Below, in pieces: positions 37,739 to 45,787 of a DNA stretch of 64,000 nt. The notes below the pieces were generated by a model. That model saw only the letters and a list, made by a program, of their open reading frames with translations, ran no database searches and was not told where the DNA came from. How positions within the stretch are numbered: the first letter of the stretch is position 1; every line of letters starts with the position of its first letter. Both the position numbers and the translations under genes were made by a program. This DNA comes from Marinobacter persicus (GTDB lineage: Bacteria > Pseudomonadota > Gammaproteobacteria > Pseudomonadales > Oleiphilaceae): contig NZ_PTIV01000017.1 in assembly GCF_002934325.1 (NCBI RefSeq), forward strand, positions 1 through 64,000, given 5' to 3'.

Positions 37739-39793
37739 ATGAACAACCCGCTACTGACTGACGATCTGCTGCCGAAGTTCGATCATATCCGCACCGAACA
37801 CATGGAACCGGCGATTGACCAGATTCTCAGCGAAAATCGCATGAAAATTCCGCAGCTGGCCCAGCAGGACGACCCTACCTGGGACACGCTGGTCCAGCCC
37901 ATGCAGGCGATGGAGAACAAGCTGGCCAACGCCTGGTCGGTGATCTGTCACCTCAACGGCGTGGCCAACAACGACGAGCTGCGCCAGGTGTACAAGAATT
38001 GCCTGGAAAAACTCACCGAGTACAGCACCGAGATCAGTCAGAACGCCGAGCTGTGTGACGCCTACAAGAAACTGGCGGAACGGGACGACTTTGAGCAGCT
38101 GAGTCAGGCCCAGCGCAAGGCGGTGGAAAACACCCTGCGGGATTTCCGTCTGGGTGGTGTGGATTTGCCCGAGGACCAGAAGAAGCAATACGCCGAACTC
38201 TCCCGTGAGCTGGCGGACCTGTCCAACAAGTTCAGCGACAACGTGCTGGACGCCACCCAGCACTGGTACAAGCACATCACCGATGTGAACGAGCTGTCCG
38301 GCCTGCCGGAATCGGCGCTGGAAGGGGCGAAGCAGGCGGCTGAGCAGAAAGAGCTGGATGGCTATGTGATCACCCTGGATTTCCCCAGCTTCTTCCCGGT
38401 GATGACCTACGGCGACAACCGCGAGCTGCGCCGGGAAGTCTACGAAGCCTTTGTTACCCGAGCCTCGGACCAGGGGCCGGATGCCGGACAGTGGGACAAC
38501 ACCCCGGTGATGGCGGAAATCCTCAAACGCCGCCACGCCATGGCCAAGCTGCTGGGTTTTGACAACTACGCGGAGCTGTCGCTGGCCACCAAGATGGCCC
38601 GCAGTGTCGAGGAAGTACTGGACTTCCTGAACCAGCTGGCGGCCAAATCCAAGCCACAGGCAGAGAAAGAATTTGCCGAGTTGCAGGCGTTCGCCAAAGA
38701 CGAGTATGGCGTGGACGAGCTGCAGGCCTGGGACGTGGGCTACTACAGCGAGAAGCTGCGCCAGAAGCGTTACGACATCTCCCCGGAAACCCTGCGCCCC
38801 TGGTTCCCGGCGGACAAGGTGGTCGGTGGCCTGTTCAGCGTGGCCGAGAAGCTGTTCAACGTGCAGATCGAGGAAAAGCCGGAGGTGGAAACCTGGCACG
38901 CGGATGCCAAGGCCTACTGCATCAGTCGCGATGGCGAGCCGGTTGCCTGGTTCTACCTCGACCCCTACGCCCGGCAGGGCAAGCGTGGCGGTGCCTGGAT
39001 GGCGGATTGCCGGGTGCGCTGGCGTAACCAGCGTGGCCAGTTGCAGCTGCCCGTGGCCTTCCTGACCTGTAACTTCACCCCGCCGGTGAAGGGTAAGCCG
39101 TCGCTGCTGACCCACGACGAGGTCACCACCCTGTTTCACGAGTTTGGCCACGGCCTGCACCACATGCTCACCCAGGTGGACGTGATGGACGTGTCCGGCA
39201 TCAACGGCGTGGCCTGGGACGCAGTGGAGCTGCCCAGCCAGTTCCTGGAAAACTGGTGCTGGGACCCCGAATCCCTGGCCCTGATCGCCAGCCACCACGA
39301 AACCGGCGAGCCGCTGCCCCAGGACCTGCTGGACAAGCTGCTGGCGGCGAAGAACTTCCAGTCCGGCATGGGCATGGTGCGCCAGCTGGAGTTCTCCCTG
39401 TTCGATTTCCGCCTGCACGCGGAATTCACCGAGGAAGCACCCACCAATCCGCTGGACATGCACCGCAAGGTGCGTGAAGAGATCGCGGTGATCGAAGCGC
39501 CCGAGTTCAACCGCTTTCCCAACGCTTTCTCCCACATCTTCGCCGGCGGCTACGCGGCGGGCTACTACAGCTACAAGTGGGCGGAAGTATTGGCGGCGGA
39601 TGCCTTCTCCCTGTTCGAGGAAAAGGGCATCTTCCACCCGGAGACCGGCGAAGCTTTCCTGGCCAATATCCTGGAGAAAGGCGGTTCCCAGGAGCCCATG
39701 GAACTGTTCAAGGCATTCCGTGGTCGGGAACCCGAGGTGGATGCGCTGCTCAAACAAACTGGTATCAGTGGCAACAGCGACAGCGCCGCCTGA
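37739..39793 (+). CDS. prlC: Oligopeptidase A (M3 zinc metallopeptidase)
   Basis: The 684-residue cytosolic peptidase degrades peptides, including cleaved signal peptides. It begins NNPLLTDDLLPKFDHIRTEH, typical of OpdA/PrlC. The catalytic HExxH motif is FHEFGHGLHHML near residue 465. The third zinc ligand (Glu) is expected in the downstream block VAWDAVELPSQFLENW. Substrate-binding C-terminal blocks FSHIFAGGYAAGYYSYKWA and EPMELFKAFRGREPEVDALL are intact. Length is normal (E. coli 680). It is followed by the YheV-like gene. Confidence 0.97.
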   Translation: MNNPLLTDDLLPKFDHIRTEHMEPAIDQILSENRMKIPQLAQQDDPTWDTLVQPMQAMENKLANAWSVICHLNGVANNDELRQVYKNCLEKLTEYSTEISQNAELCDAYKKLAERDDFEQLSQAQRKAVENTLRDFRLGGVDLPEDQKKQYAELSRELADLSNKFSDNVLDATQHWYKHITDVNELSGLPESALEGAKQAAEQKELDGYVITLDFPSFFPVMTYGDNRELRREVYEAFVTRASDQGPDAGQWDNTPVMAEILKRRHAMAKLLGFDNYAELSLATKMARSVEEVLDFLNQLAAKSKPQAEKEFAELQAFAKDEYGVDELQAWDVGYYSEKLRQKRYDISPETLRPWFPADKVVGGLFSVAEKLFNVQIEEKPEVETWHADAKAYCISRDGEPVAWFYLDPYARQGKRGGAWMADCRVRWRNQRGQLQLPVAFLTCNFTPPVKGKPSLLTHDEVTTLFHEFGHGLHHMLTQVDVMDVSGINGVAWDAVELPSQFLENWCWDPESLALIASHHETGEPLPQDLLDKLLAAKNFQSGMGMVRQLEFSLFDFRLHAEFTEEAPTNPLDMHRKVREEIAVIEAPEFNRFPNAFSHIFAGGYAAGYYSYKWAEVLAADAFSLFEEKGIFHPETGEAFLANILEKGGSQEPMELFKAFRGREPEVDALLKQTGISGNSDSAA

Positions 39794-39849
39794 TACAATG
39801 CTGGCCGGCCGTCGTACAGACGGTCGGTGACGTAATCTGGAGTTGAATT

Positions 39850-40101
39850 ATGGCAAGTCCCAAACGTTTCATCGCCGGTGCCGTGTGCCCCCGCTGTGCC
39901 GAGATGGACAAGATCATGATGTTCACGGACGACAACGACGAGCAGGTGCGCGAGTGTGTGGCCTGCGGGTTTACCGATGCGATGTCTGATCAGCCCGAAC
40001 CGACGGCTGCCGAGTTGCAGACCCGGGTGAATACCAGGGCCAACGAGGACGACCATACGGTTAAGCAGGTGGTGTTTTTTAAGTCTGCCGCTGAGGACTG
40101 A
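39850..40101 (+). CDS. YheV-family putative zinc-ribbon protein
   Basis: The 83-residue protein has one treble-clef-like zinc site with cysteine pairs VCPRC and ECVACGF at about residues 13-16 and 36-39. It has a charged tail ending VVFFKSAAED. YheV proteins are conserved small proteins usually encoded right after prlC/opdA, as here (56-bp gap). Their function is not known. An SD (TCTGGAGT) precedes the ATG, and a large palindrome with T6 follows. Confidence 0.9.
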   Translation: MASPKRFIAGAVCPRCAEMDKIMMFTDDNDEQVRECVACGFTDAMSDQPEPTAAELQTRVNTRANEDDHTVKQVVFFKSAAED

Positions 40102-40144
40102 GTTCGGAGTTTGGCTCTGTAGCCTGCGGGTTTTTGCGGGAATC

Positions 40145-40225
40145 GGGGTTCGGGGGATAGGGTCCAAAACGGAAAACGGTGGTTTTCCTGAATGTTTTGG
40201 ACCCTATCCCCCGAACCCCTTTTTT
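40145..40225 (+). repeat. Palindrome A: 26-bp perfect arms, 23-nt core, then T6 (also a strong terminator)
   Basis: The arms 40145-40170 and 40194-40219 are exact reverse complements, G-rich then C-rich. The 23-nt core (40171-40193) contains its own small hairpin (GGAAAAC/GTTTTCC). T6 at 40220-40225 makes it an excellent Rho-independent terminator for prlC-yheV. The core, with CAAAAC and GTTTTG on each side, recurs reversed in palindrome B. Confidence 0.9.
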
Positions 40226-40358
40226 GGCTTCTTTAAAATCGCTTTGGTGCTTTCGGTACACCTAAAGAGCTGATTTCAGTAATTTCCGGTCTTTAAAGAT
40301 TTGGCTGGAGAGTAGCATCTCTCATGTTTTTCAAAAGGCGTTATCACAAGAGATAAAC

Positions 40359-40437
40359 GTGAGGGGCTGGTGGGGGGTGTCAAAACATTCAGGAAAACCA
40401 CCGTTTTCCGTTTTGACACCCCCCACCAGCCCCTCAC
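40359..40437. repeat. Palindrome B: 28-bp perfect arms around the same core in reverse
   Basis: The arms 40359-40386 and 40410-40437 are exact reverse complements. The core 40387-40409 is the exact reverse complement of the palindrome A core. The outer arms differ in sequence from those of A yet pair perfectly with each other. It lies about 50 bp beyond the end of the minus-strand antiporter gene and could end that transcript, though without a strong U-tract. The rest of the 383-bp gap 40102-40484 has no supported gene. Confidence 0.9.
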
Positions 40438-40484
40438 TACCCGCCAGATACCAGCAGGCTACCAAAGGAAGCCAACTCCCAGCC

Positions 40485-41807
40485 CTAAAGCACCATGGCG
40501 GCCAACCACCCGAAGCCGAGCAAAGGCAGGTTGTAGTGCAGGAAGGTGGGCACCACGGTGTCCCAGATGTGGTTGTGCTGGCCGTCGACGTTCAGGCCGG
40601 CGGTGGGGCCGAGGGTGGAGTCGGAGGCCGGGGAGCCGGCATCGCCCAGGGCACCGGCAGTGCCCACCAGGGCCACGATGGCCAGGGGGCTGAAGCCCAT
40701 TTGCAGGGCCAGGGGCACGTACAGGGCCGCGATGATGGGAATGGTGGAGAACGACGAGCCGATACCCATGGTGATCAACAGGCCGACGACGAGCATCAGC
40801 AGGGCCGCCAGGGGCTTGTTATCGCCAATCACACCCACCGAGCCTTCCACCAGGCTGGCGATGTCGCCGGTTTCCCGCATCACCTCGGCAAAGCCATTGG
40901 CGGTGATCATGATGAAGCCGATCATGGCCAGCATTTTCATGCCTTCGGTGAACAGGTCGTCCGCTTCCTTCCATTTCACCACGCCCGAGACGTTGAACAG
41001 CACAAAACCTGCCAGGGCGCCCAGGATCATGGAACCAAGCCAGAGCTGGACCACGAAGGCGACCACAATGGCCACCAGGGCCATGAACAGGGTTTTCGGG
41101 TTGTACTGGATGTCGGTGCGTTCGGTCTTGGCAATGGCCTCGAGGTTGTAGTCCCGGTTGCCCCGGTAGCTGAAGAACACCGCCACCAGTACCCCCAGCA
41201 GCATGCCCAGGGCCGGCAGGGCCATGGCGGACATGACGTTCAACTCGCTGGCATCCACGCCGTTGTCGGCCACGTTGGCCAGCAGGATTTCGTTCAGGTA
41301 AATGCCGCCGAAGCCCACCGGCAGGAACATGTACGGGGTGATGAGGCCGAAGGTGAGTACGCAGGCCACCAGCCGGCGGTCCATGCGTAGTTTGGCCATC
41401 ACGTATAACAGCGGCGGCACCACTAGTGGGATGAAGGCGATGTGGATGGGCAGGATGTTCTGGGAGGACATGGCAATGGCCACAAGGAGGCCAATGATCA
41501 TGAAACGGATCCCCTTGGCGGCGCCCCCGTCGTCCTGGCGACCGACCATGGCCAGGGCGCGGTCCGCCAGGGCGTGGGCCAGGCCGGATTTGCCAATGGC
41601 TACCGCGAAGGCACCGAGGGTGGCGTAGGACAGTGCCACGGTGGCGCCGCCTCCCAGGCCGTTATTAAAGGCATCAATGGTGGCGTCCAGGGACATTCCG
41701 GCAATCAGGCCGCCGGAAATAGCGCCGATAATCAGGGCAACAACAACGTGAATGCGGCACAGGCTCAGTACGAGCATGATCAGGACCGCGGCAACAACGG
41801 CATTCAT
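40485..41807 (-). CDS. Na+/H+ antiporter-family (YuiF-type) transporter
   Basis: The 440-residue protein is very hydrophobic, with about 11-12 membrane segments ([13 protein letters not shown] at the start, [20 protein letters not shown] near 350). It matches the family annotated as Na+/H+ antiporter or YuiF-like permease: [20 protein letters not shown] and [20 protein letters not shown] early, and [20 protein letters not shown] late. Substrate is uncertain; Na+/H+ and amino-acid (histidine) transport have both been proposed for relatives. An SD (GGAG) precedes the ATG. The gene stands alone between two hairpins. Confidence 0.85.
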   Translation of the reverse strand: MNAVVAAVLIMLVLSLCRIHVVVALIIGAISGGLIAGMSLDATIDAFNNGLGGGATVALSYATLGAFAVAIGKSGLAHALADRALAMVGRQDDGGAAKGIRFMIIGLLVAIAMSSQNILPIHIAFIPLVVPPLLYVMAKLRMDRRLVACVLTFGLITPYMFLPVGFGGIYLNEILLANVADNGVDASELNVMSAMALPALGMLLGVLVAVFFSYRGNRDYNLEAIAKTERTDIQYNPKTLFMALVAIVVAFVVQLWLGSMILGALAGFVLFNVSGVVKWKEADDLFTEGMKMLAMIGFIMITANGFAEVMRETGDIASLVEGSVGVIGDNKPLAALLMLVVGLLITMGIGSSFSTIPIIAALYVPLALQMGFSPLAIVALVGTAGALGDAGSPASDSTLGPTAGLNVDGQHNHIWDTVVPTFLHYNLPLLGFGWLAAMVL

Positions 41808-41837
41808 GGCAAACTCCGGGTAGGAATTGTGGCTTTA

Positions 41838-41858
41838 CCGGCGCCTTGTGGGCGCCGG
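41838..41858 (-). terminator. GC-rich hairpin between doxX-like gene and antiporter gene
   Basis: CCGGCGCC and GGCGCCGG form an 8-bp perfect stem with a 5-nt loop. On the minus strand it lies between the DoxX stop and the antiporter start. There is no U-tract, so it may instead affect translation of the antiporter mRNA. Confidence 0.4.
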
Positions 41859-41915
41859 CAGTTTGAAAAGCGCGGTAATTTGCAGGAAATGCCCGCCGGA
41901 GTCAAAGCGGATTGG

Positions 41916-42302
41916 TCAGTTCTTGAGCTTGTACTTGCCAGGACCCAGAAAGATGACGGCAGCGGCATTCATCAGGAAGAACAGTTGCAGTTCCAGTGCC
42001 AGCCCGCCGGAGCGGCTCAGGGCCAATAGCTCGTTGGTATGGGCCAGGACAATCGCGACGATCATGTTGATGACAATCAAGACTGCCCCGATGCGGGTCT
42101 GGTAGCCGAGGATGACCATCAGCGGTGCCACGATTTCACCGATATACACGCCCCAGGCCAGCTCTGTGGGCAGGCCGTGGCTGGCCAGCAGGCCTTCAAT
42201 GAATCCAAGACCGTTGAACAGCTTGGCGATGCCGTGGAACAGCAGTAGCCCGCCGACGGTCAATCGGACCAGCAACTTCCCCAGATCGGTATTTTCCAGC
42301 AC
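41916..42302 (-). CDS. DoxX-family membrane protein
   Basis: The 128-residue protein has four membrane segments: residues ~8-28 (LLVRLTVGGLLLFHGIAKLF), ~45-65, ~68-88 (RIGAVLIVINMIVAIVLA) and ~100-120. The opening RLTVGGLLLFHGIAKL is typical of DoxX/YphA-like proteins, often linked to thiol or redox homeostasis. The function of this member is unknown. It appears monocistronic. Confidence 0.88.
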   Translation of the reverse strand: MLENTDLGKLLVRLTVGGLLLFHGIAKLFNGLGFIEGLLASHGLPTELAWGVYIGEIVAPLMVILGYQTRIGAVLIVINMIVAIVLAHTNELLALSRSGGLALELQLFFLMNAAAVIFLGPGKYKLKN

Positions 42303-42374
42303 GTTGTCTTCCCCTTGATGGTGAATCAGAACGCGAAGAATACTGATTTTTGGGGAAAGATTCAGTGACCGGCG

Positions 42375-43184
42375 TCAGCCACACGAGCCCAGGGCAAAAT
42401 GAATGTGATTGCGAACCAATAGGTTTTCCCAGTAATTACGCATCCAGTCCCAGGCCCGGTTGTTGGCCTGTTCGATAAACGGTTCGAGATCCAGGTCGTA
42501 GAAATCCGGGGTGCCGGCAATCTTCATGACGGTCAGCGTGATGGCTTCGTCCAGTTCATTGGCGAAGGGTTCACCAATCATCTGGTGCACCAGCAGGTTG
42601 GCCCGCACGGCTTCCAGGTCAAACAACTCACTGGCCCGGATAGACCGGTTATTATCGTGCATGTCTTCCATCAGCCGGTGGCACTGATAGGCACGGATCA
42701 GCAGGCCATCCAAACCCTCGTAACGCAGCAGTTGCGCCGAAGGCTGGGTGAAATAGCGAATGGCGGCATCGGTGAACGGTTCGAACAGGGATTTGCAGCC
42801 GGCCTCAGCCGCGCAGGCGTCAACACATTCGATCAGGCGCGGGGCCATTTCGATGTATTCCACCGCGAAGCGGAACAGGCAATTGGGCGGTTGACGACAA
42901 TCCACCACCACAGACGAAGGCAGCCGGAGGCGGACAGCTTTCATCTGGCGGAAGAAGGTGCCAGAGCGAGCTTCCTGGCGCCTTGCCTGGTCAATGATTT
43001 CAAGGACAACCTGTGGTGTCATATCGGGTGCAGTCTGACTCTGCGCTATTTGAGGTCGCAAGGCGCCTCCAGAGGTATCCGAACCGTTGGTTGATGGGCT
43101 GCTCCCGGTGCCGCCCTGTTGTTTAGGCACAGTGTAGCCAATATTTCGAAAACTGCCCTGCAAGTGACAATCATTCCTGCTCAA
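42375..43184 (-). CDS. Uncharacterised 269-aa soluble protein
   Basis: I do not recognise a family. Residues 1-50 are low-complexity and polar (KQQGGTGSSPSTNGSDTSGG). The remaining ~215 are predominantly helical, with paired cysteines in CVDACAAEAGC. Notable blocks are VVDCRQPPNCLFRFAVEYIE, IRAYQCHRLMEDMHDNNRS and ANNRAWDWMRNYWENLLVRN. The start is a TTG with AAGGAG 8 bp upstream, which lies inside the 3' end of the MATE gene (14-bp overlap), so it is probably translated from the MATE transcript. The coding case rests on codon-like composition and its position in the operon. Confidence 0.7.
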   Translation of the reverse strand: MSRNDCHLQGSFRNIGYTVPKQQGGTGSSPSTNGSDTSGGALRPQIAQSQTAPDMTPQVVLEIIDQARRQEARSGTFFRQMKAVRLRLPSSVVVDCRQPPNCLFRFAVEYIEMAPRLIECVDACAAEAGCKSLFEPFTDAAIRYFTQPSAQLLRYEGLDGLLIRAYQCHRLMEDMHDNNRSIRASELFDLEAVRANLLVHQMIGEPFANELDEAITLTVMKIAGTPDFYDLDLEPFIEQANNRAWDWMRNYWENLLVRNHIHFALGSCG

Positions 43185-44514
43185 ACCAGATGCTCCTTCG
43201 GGTGTAACGCCAACTCAGCCATCCCATGCTCGCGGCCCGGGCCAGCATCAGACTGATCAGCGAAAACCAGAGCCCATGGTTGCCCCAGCCGGTGGTGAGC
43301 CACCACACCGGGAGGAAGATTCCCACGGCGGAAAACAGCATGGTGTTCTGCATCTCCCGGGTGCGGGTGGCACCGATGAACACGCCATCGAACAGGAATC
43401 CCCAGACCGAGGCAAAAGGTAGCAGCCAGAGCCAGGGTAGATACTGCCAGGCCGTGATTCGCACTTCGTCGATGCCGGTTAACAGACTGATCAGCCAGCG
43501 CCCGCCCAGCACGAATCCGATGGTCAGTATCAGCGCGCCCCACAAAGACCAGCGCAGGGCGGACGCGAACACGGCCCGAAAGCGACGCCGGCTGCCCTTG
43601 CCCACCGCCTCTCCAATAAGGGCTTCAGCGGCGTTGGCGAAGCCATCCAGGGCGTTGGAAATCACCAGCAGGAAGGTGATGAGCACCGCGTTCGCCGCCA
43701 GGACGGTATCGCCTTGGCGCGCGCCCTGGGCGGTAAAGAAGGCCAGTACCAGCAGCAGGGCTATGGTGCGGACCATGATGTAGCGATTGACCCGGAGAAT
43801 CTTCAAGTAATCGGCCAGCTGCCCGAACAGTTCCCGGGTCAGGCGCTGCCCCTCCGGCATCCGGGTTAGCACGATGGCCAGGCCAATGGCCGTGGCCCCG
43901 TATTCTGCCATAACCGTGGCCATGGCCACGCCCCGGCTGTTCCAGCCCAGCACGGTCACAAACAGGATATCCAGCACAATGTTGATGCCGTTGGCGATGA
44001 TCAGCATCACCATGGGGCCCCGGGGAAACTGGGTGCCGATCAGCCAGCCCACCAGCGTGTACTGACAGAGCACTGCCGGGGCGCTCCAGATACGGATGCC
44101 TGCATACTCCGCCGCCAATTCAGCCACGGCCGGGCTTGGATTCATCAGTTCCAGGCCCAGGGCAATCAGAGGTTTGTGGAAAAGTATCAGCAACAATCCG
44201 ATGCCCACCGCCAGCATCAGTGACCGCAGCAGGAGCGCCACCTGGGCAAATGGATCGCGTTGGCCCCAGGCCTGTGCGGCCAGCCCGGTGGTGCCCATGC
44301 GCATGAACCCGAACGTCCAGTACAGGATACTGAACAGGTTGGCGCCCACGGCGACCGCGCCCAGGTATTCGGGACTGTCCAGATGGCCGAGCACGGCAGT
44401 ATCCACCAAGCCGAGCAACGGCACGGTGAGGTTGGTCAGCATCAGTGGCCAGGCCAGTGCCCACAGGCGTCGGTCAATGGTCCCGAAGGTGTTGTTCGTC
44501 GTGATTGGTTTCAA
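43171..44514 (-). CDS. MATE-family efflux transporter (DinF-like)
   Basis: The 447-residue protein has 12 membrane segments in two MatE halves. The N-terminus LWALAWPLMLTNLTVPLLGLVDTAVLGHLDSPEYLGAVA is split across the first two helices and is typical of the DinF/NorM group. The second half shows NAVLITFLLVISNALDGFANAAEALIGEAVG. Substrates are likely cationic drugs or metabolites exchanged for H+ or Na+. DinF-like members often respond to DNA damage in other species, but no LexA box was seen upstream here. Confidence 0.92.
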   Translation of the reverse strand: MKPITTNNTFGTIDRRLWALAWPLMLTNLTVPLLGLVDTAVLGHLDSPEYLGAVAVGANLFSILYWTFGFMRMGTTGLAAQAWGQRDPFAQVALLLRSLMLAVGIGLLLILFHKPLIALGLELMNPSPAVAELAAEYAGIRIWSAPAVLCQYTLVGWLIGTQFPRGPMVMLIIANGINIVLDILFVTVLGWNSRGVAMATVMAEYGATAIGLAIVLTRMPEGQRLTRELFGQLADYLKILRVNRYIMVRTIALLLVLAFFTAQGARQGDTVLAANAVLITFLLVISNALDGFANAAEALIGEAVGKGSRRRFRAVFASALRWSLWGALILTIGFVLGGRWLISLLTGIDEVRITAWQYLPWLWLLPFASVWGFLFDGVFIGATRTREMQNTMLFSAVGIFLPVWWLTTGWGNHGLWFSLISLMLARAASMGWLSWRYTRRSIWFEQE

Positions 44515-44539
44515 AATTCGGTCAATACCACGGGTTTAT

Positions 44540-44623
44540 TTGTCGGTTTTTTAGTCATTTCTTGATCTGTGTCTATACTCGGATTTGATATAGCCGTTTT
44601 CGGGCAGACGCAAAAACCGACAA
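44540..44623. promoter_or_regulatory. Cox operon control region with flanking 12-bp inverted repeat
   Basis: TTGTCGGTTTTT (44540-44551) and AAAAACCGACAA (44612-44623) are perfect inverse copies 60 bp apart in the 134-bp gap between the MATE gene and coxB. Between them lies a TATACT (44574-44579) with TTAGTC 17 bp upstream, a weak promoter candidate for coxB. The repeat could be an operator pair or a hairpin in the leader. Confidence 0.4.
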
Positions 44624-44648
44624 GAATAACACTCTGTGGAGACACAGT

Positions 44649-45776
44649 ATGCGCGTGCAATCCAAACGGGCCCTCCGGATGGTCGCGGTGGCCGGCGTTC
44701 TAGTTCCCTCTTTGGGCCAGGCTGACTGGACCATGAACATGTCGCCGGGGGTCACTGGCACCAGCAATGACATCTTCGGCCTGCACATGACCATTCTTGG
44801 AATCTGTGTGGCCATCGGCGTGGTGGTTTTCGGGGTCATGTTCTGGTCGATCATTGCCCACCGCAAATCCAAGGGCCACAAGCCGGCCAATTTCCACGAG
44901 AACACGGTGGTGGAAATCCTCTGGACCATTATCCCATTTGCCATCCTGGTGGCCATGGCGATCCCTGCCACGGCAACCCTGATCGATATGTACGACACGA
45001 CTGACGCCGACGTGGACATCAAAGTCACCGGCTACCAGTGGCGCTGGCAGTATGAATATGTGGATGAGGAGTTCGGGTTCTTCTCGAACCTGTCCACTCC
45101 CACGGATCAGATCGAGAACCGCCAGGCCAAGGGTCGGAATTACCTGCTGGAAGTGGACAAGCCGCTCAAGGTGCCCGTGGGCAAGAAAGTGCGTTTCCTG
45201 CTGACTTCCAACGACGTGATCCATTCCTGGTGGGTGCCGGAGCTGGGTGTGAAAAAAGACGCCATCCCCGGTTTCATCAACGAGGCCTGGACCCGCATCG
45301 ATGAGCCCGGCATTTATCGCGGCCAATGTACGGAGCTCTGTGGCAAGGGCCATGCGTTCATGCCGGTGGTGGTCGAGGCTGTTCCTGAAGAGGAATATCA
45401 GACCTGGGTGGCCGAACAACGGGCAGCCGCCGAGCGCGAACGCCAGCTGACCGAGAAGGAATGGACCCTGGAAGAGCTGATGGAGCGGGGCGAGAGCGTT
45501 TACAACACCGTGTGTGCGGCCTGTCACCAGCCGGATGGCAGTGGCTCACCGCCCGCCTTCCCATCATTGAGGGGCACCGCCGTTGTGACCGGAGACATGG
45601 ATGCGCATATGGATATCGTGGTCAATGGCGTGTCCGGCACGGCCATGCAGGCGTTCGGCGAGCAGCTCAGCGAAGTGGAGCTGGCGGCAGTGATCACCTA
45701 CGAGCGCAATGCCTGGGGCAATAACACCGGCGAGATGGTTTCACCCAAAGAAATCATGGAATACATGAGCGAATAA
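44649..45776 (+). CDS. coxB: Cytochrome c oxidase subunit II with fused C-terminal cytochrome c domain
   Basis: The 375-residue protein has a signal sequence (MRVQSKRALRMVAVAGVLVPSLGQA), two membrane helices (~48-70 and ~92-112) and a periplasmic cupredoxin domain with the CuA site: HSWWVPELGVKKDAIPG and YRGQCTELCGKGHAFMPV (two Cys, two His, Met). Residues ~275-365 form a cytochrome c domain with the heme motif VCAACHQPDG near 290 and an axial Met in TAMQAFGEQLSE. The fused heme makes this a caa3-like oxidase. An SD (GGAG) precedes the start, and coxA follows after 11 bp. Confidence 0.96.
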   Translation: MRVQSKRALRMVAVAGVLVPSLGQADWTMNMSPGVTGTSNDIFGLHMTILGICVAIGVVVFGVMFWSIIAHRKSKGHKPANFHENTVVEILWTIIPFAILVAMAIPATATLIDMYDTTDADVDIKVTGYQWRWQYEYVDEEFGFFSNLSTPTDQIENRQAKGRNYLLEVDKPLKVPVGKKVRFLLTSNDVIHSWWVPELGVKKDAIPGFINEAWTRIDEPGIYRGQCTELCGKGHAFMPVVVEAVPEEEYQTWVAEQRAAAERERQLTEKEWTLEELMERGESVYNTVCAACHQPDGSGSPPAFPSLRGTAVVTGDMDAHMDIVVNGVSGTAMQAFGEQLSEVELAAVITYERNAWGNNTGEMVSPKEIMEYMSE

Positions 45777-45787
45777 CGGGGGCTTTC

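Noticed and set aside
37751..39757. 668-codon open frame antisense to prlC
   Set aside because: Composition is the usual His/Gln/Gly-rich product of reading a high-GC gene backwards; prlC has intact catalytic motifs.
40145..40437. Insertion sequence bounded by palindromes A and B
   Set aside because: The two elements could look like terminal inverted repeats, but the ~140 bp between them encodes no transposase, each element is itself a palindrome, and the outer arms differ.
40359..41390. 343-codon plus-strand frame running from palindrome B into the antiporter gene region
   Set aside because: Begins in a palindrome and continues antisense to a clear membrane transporter; the product is low-complexity His/Gln/Gly-rich.
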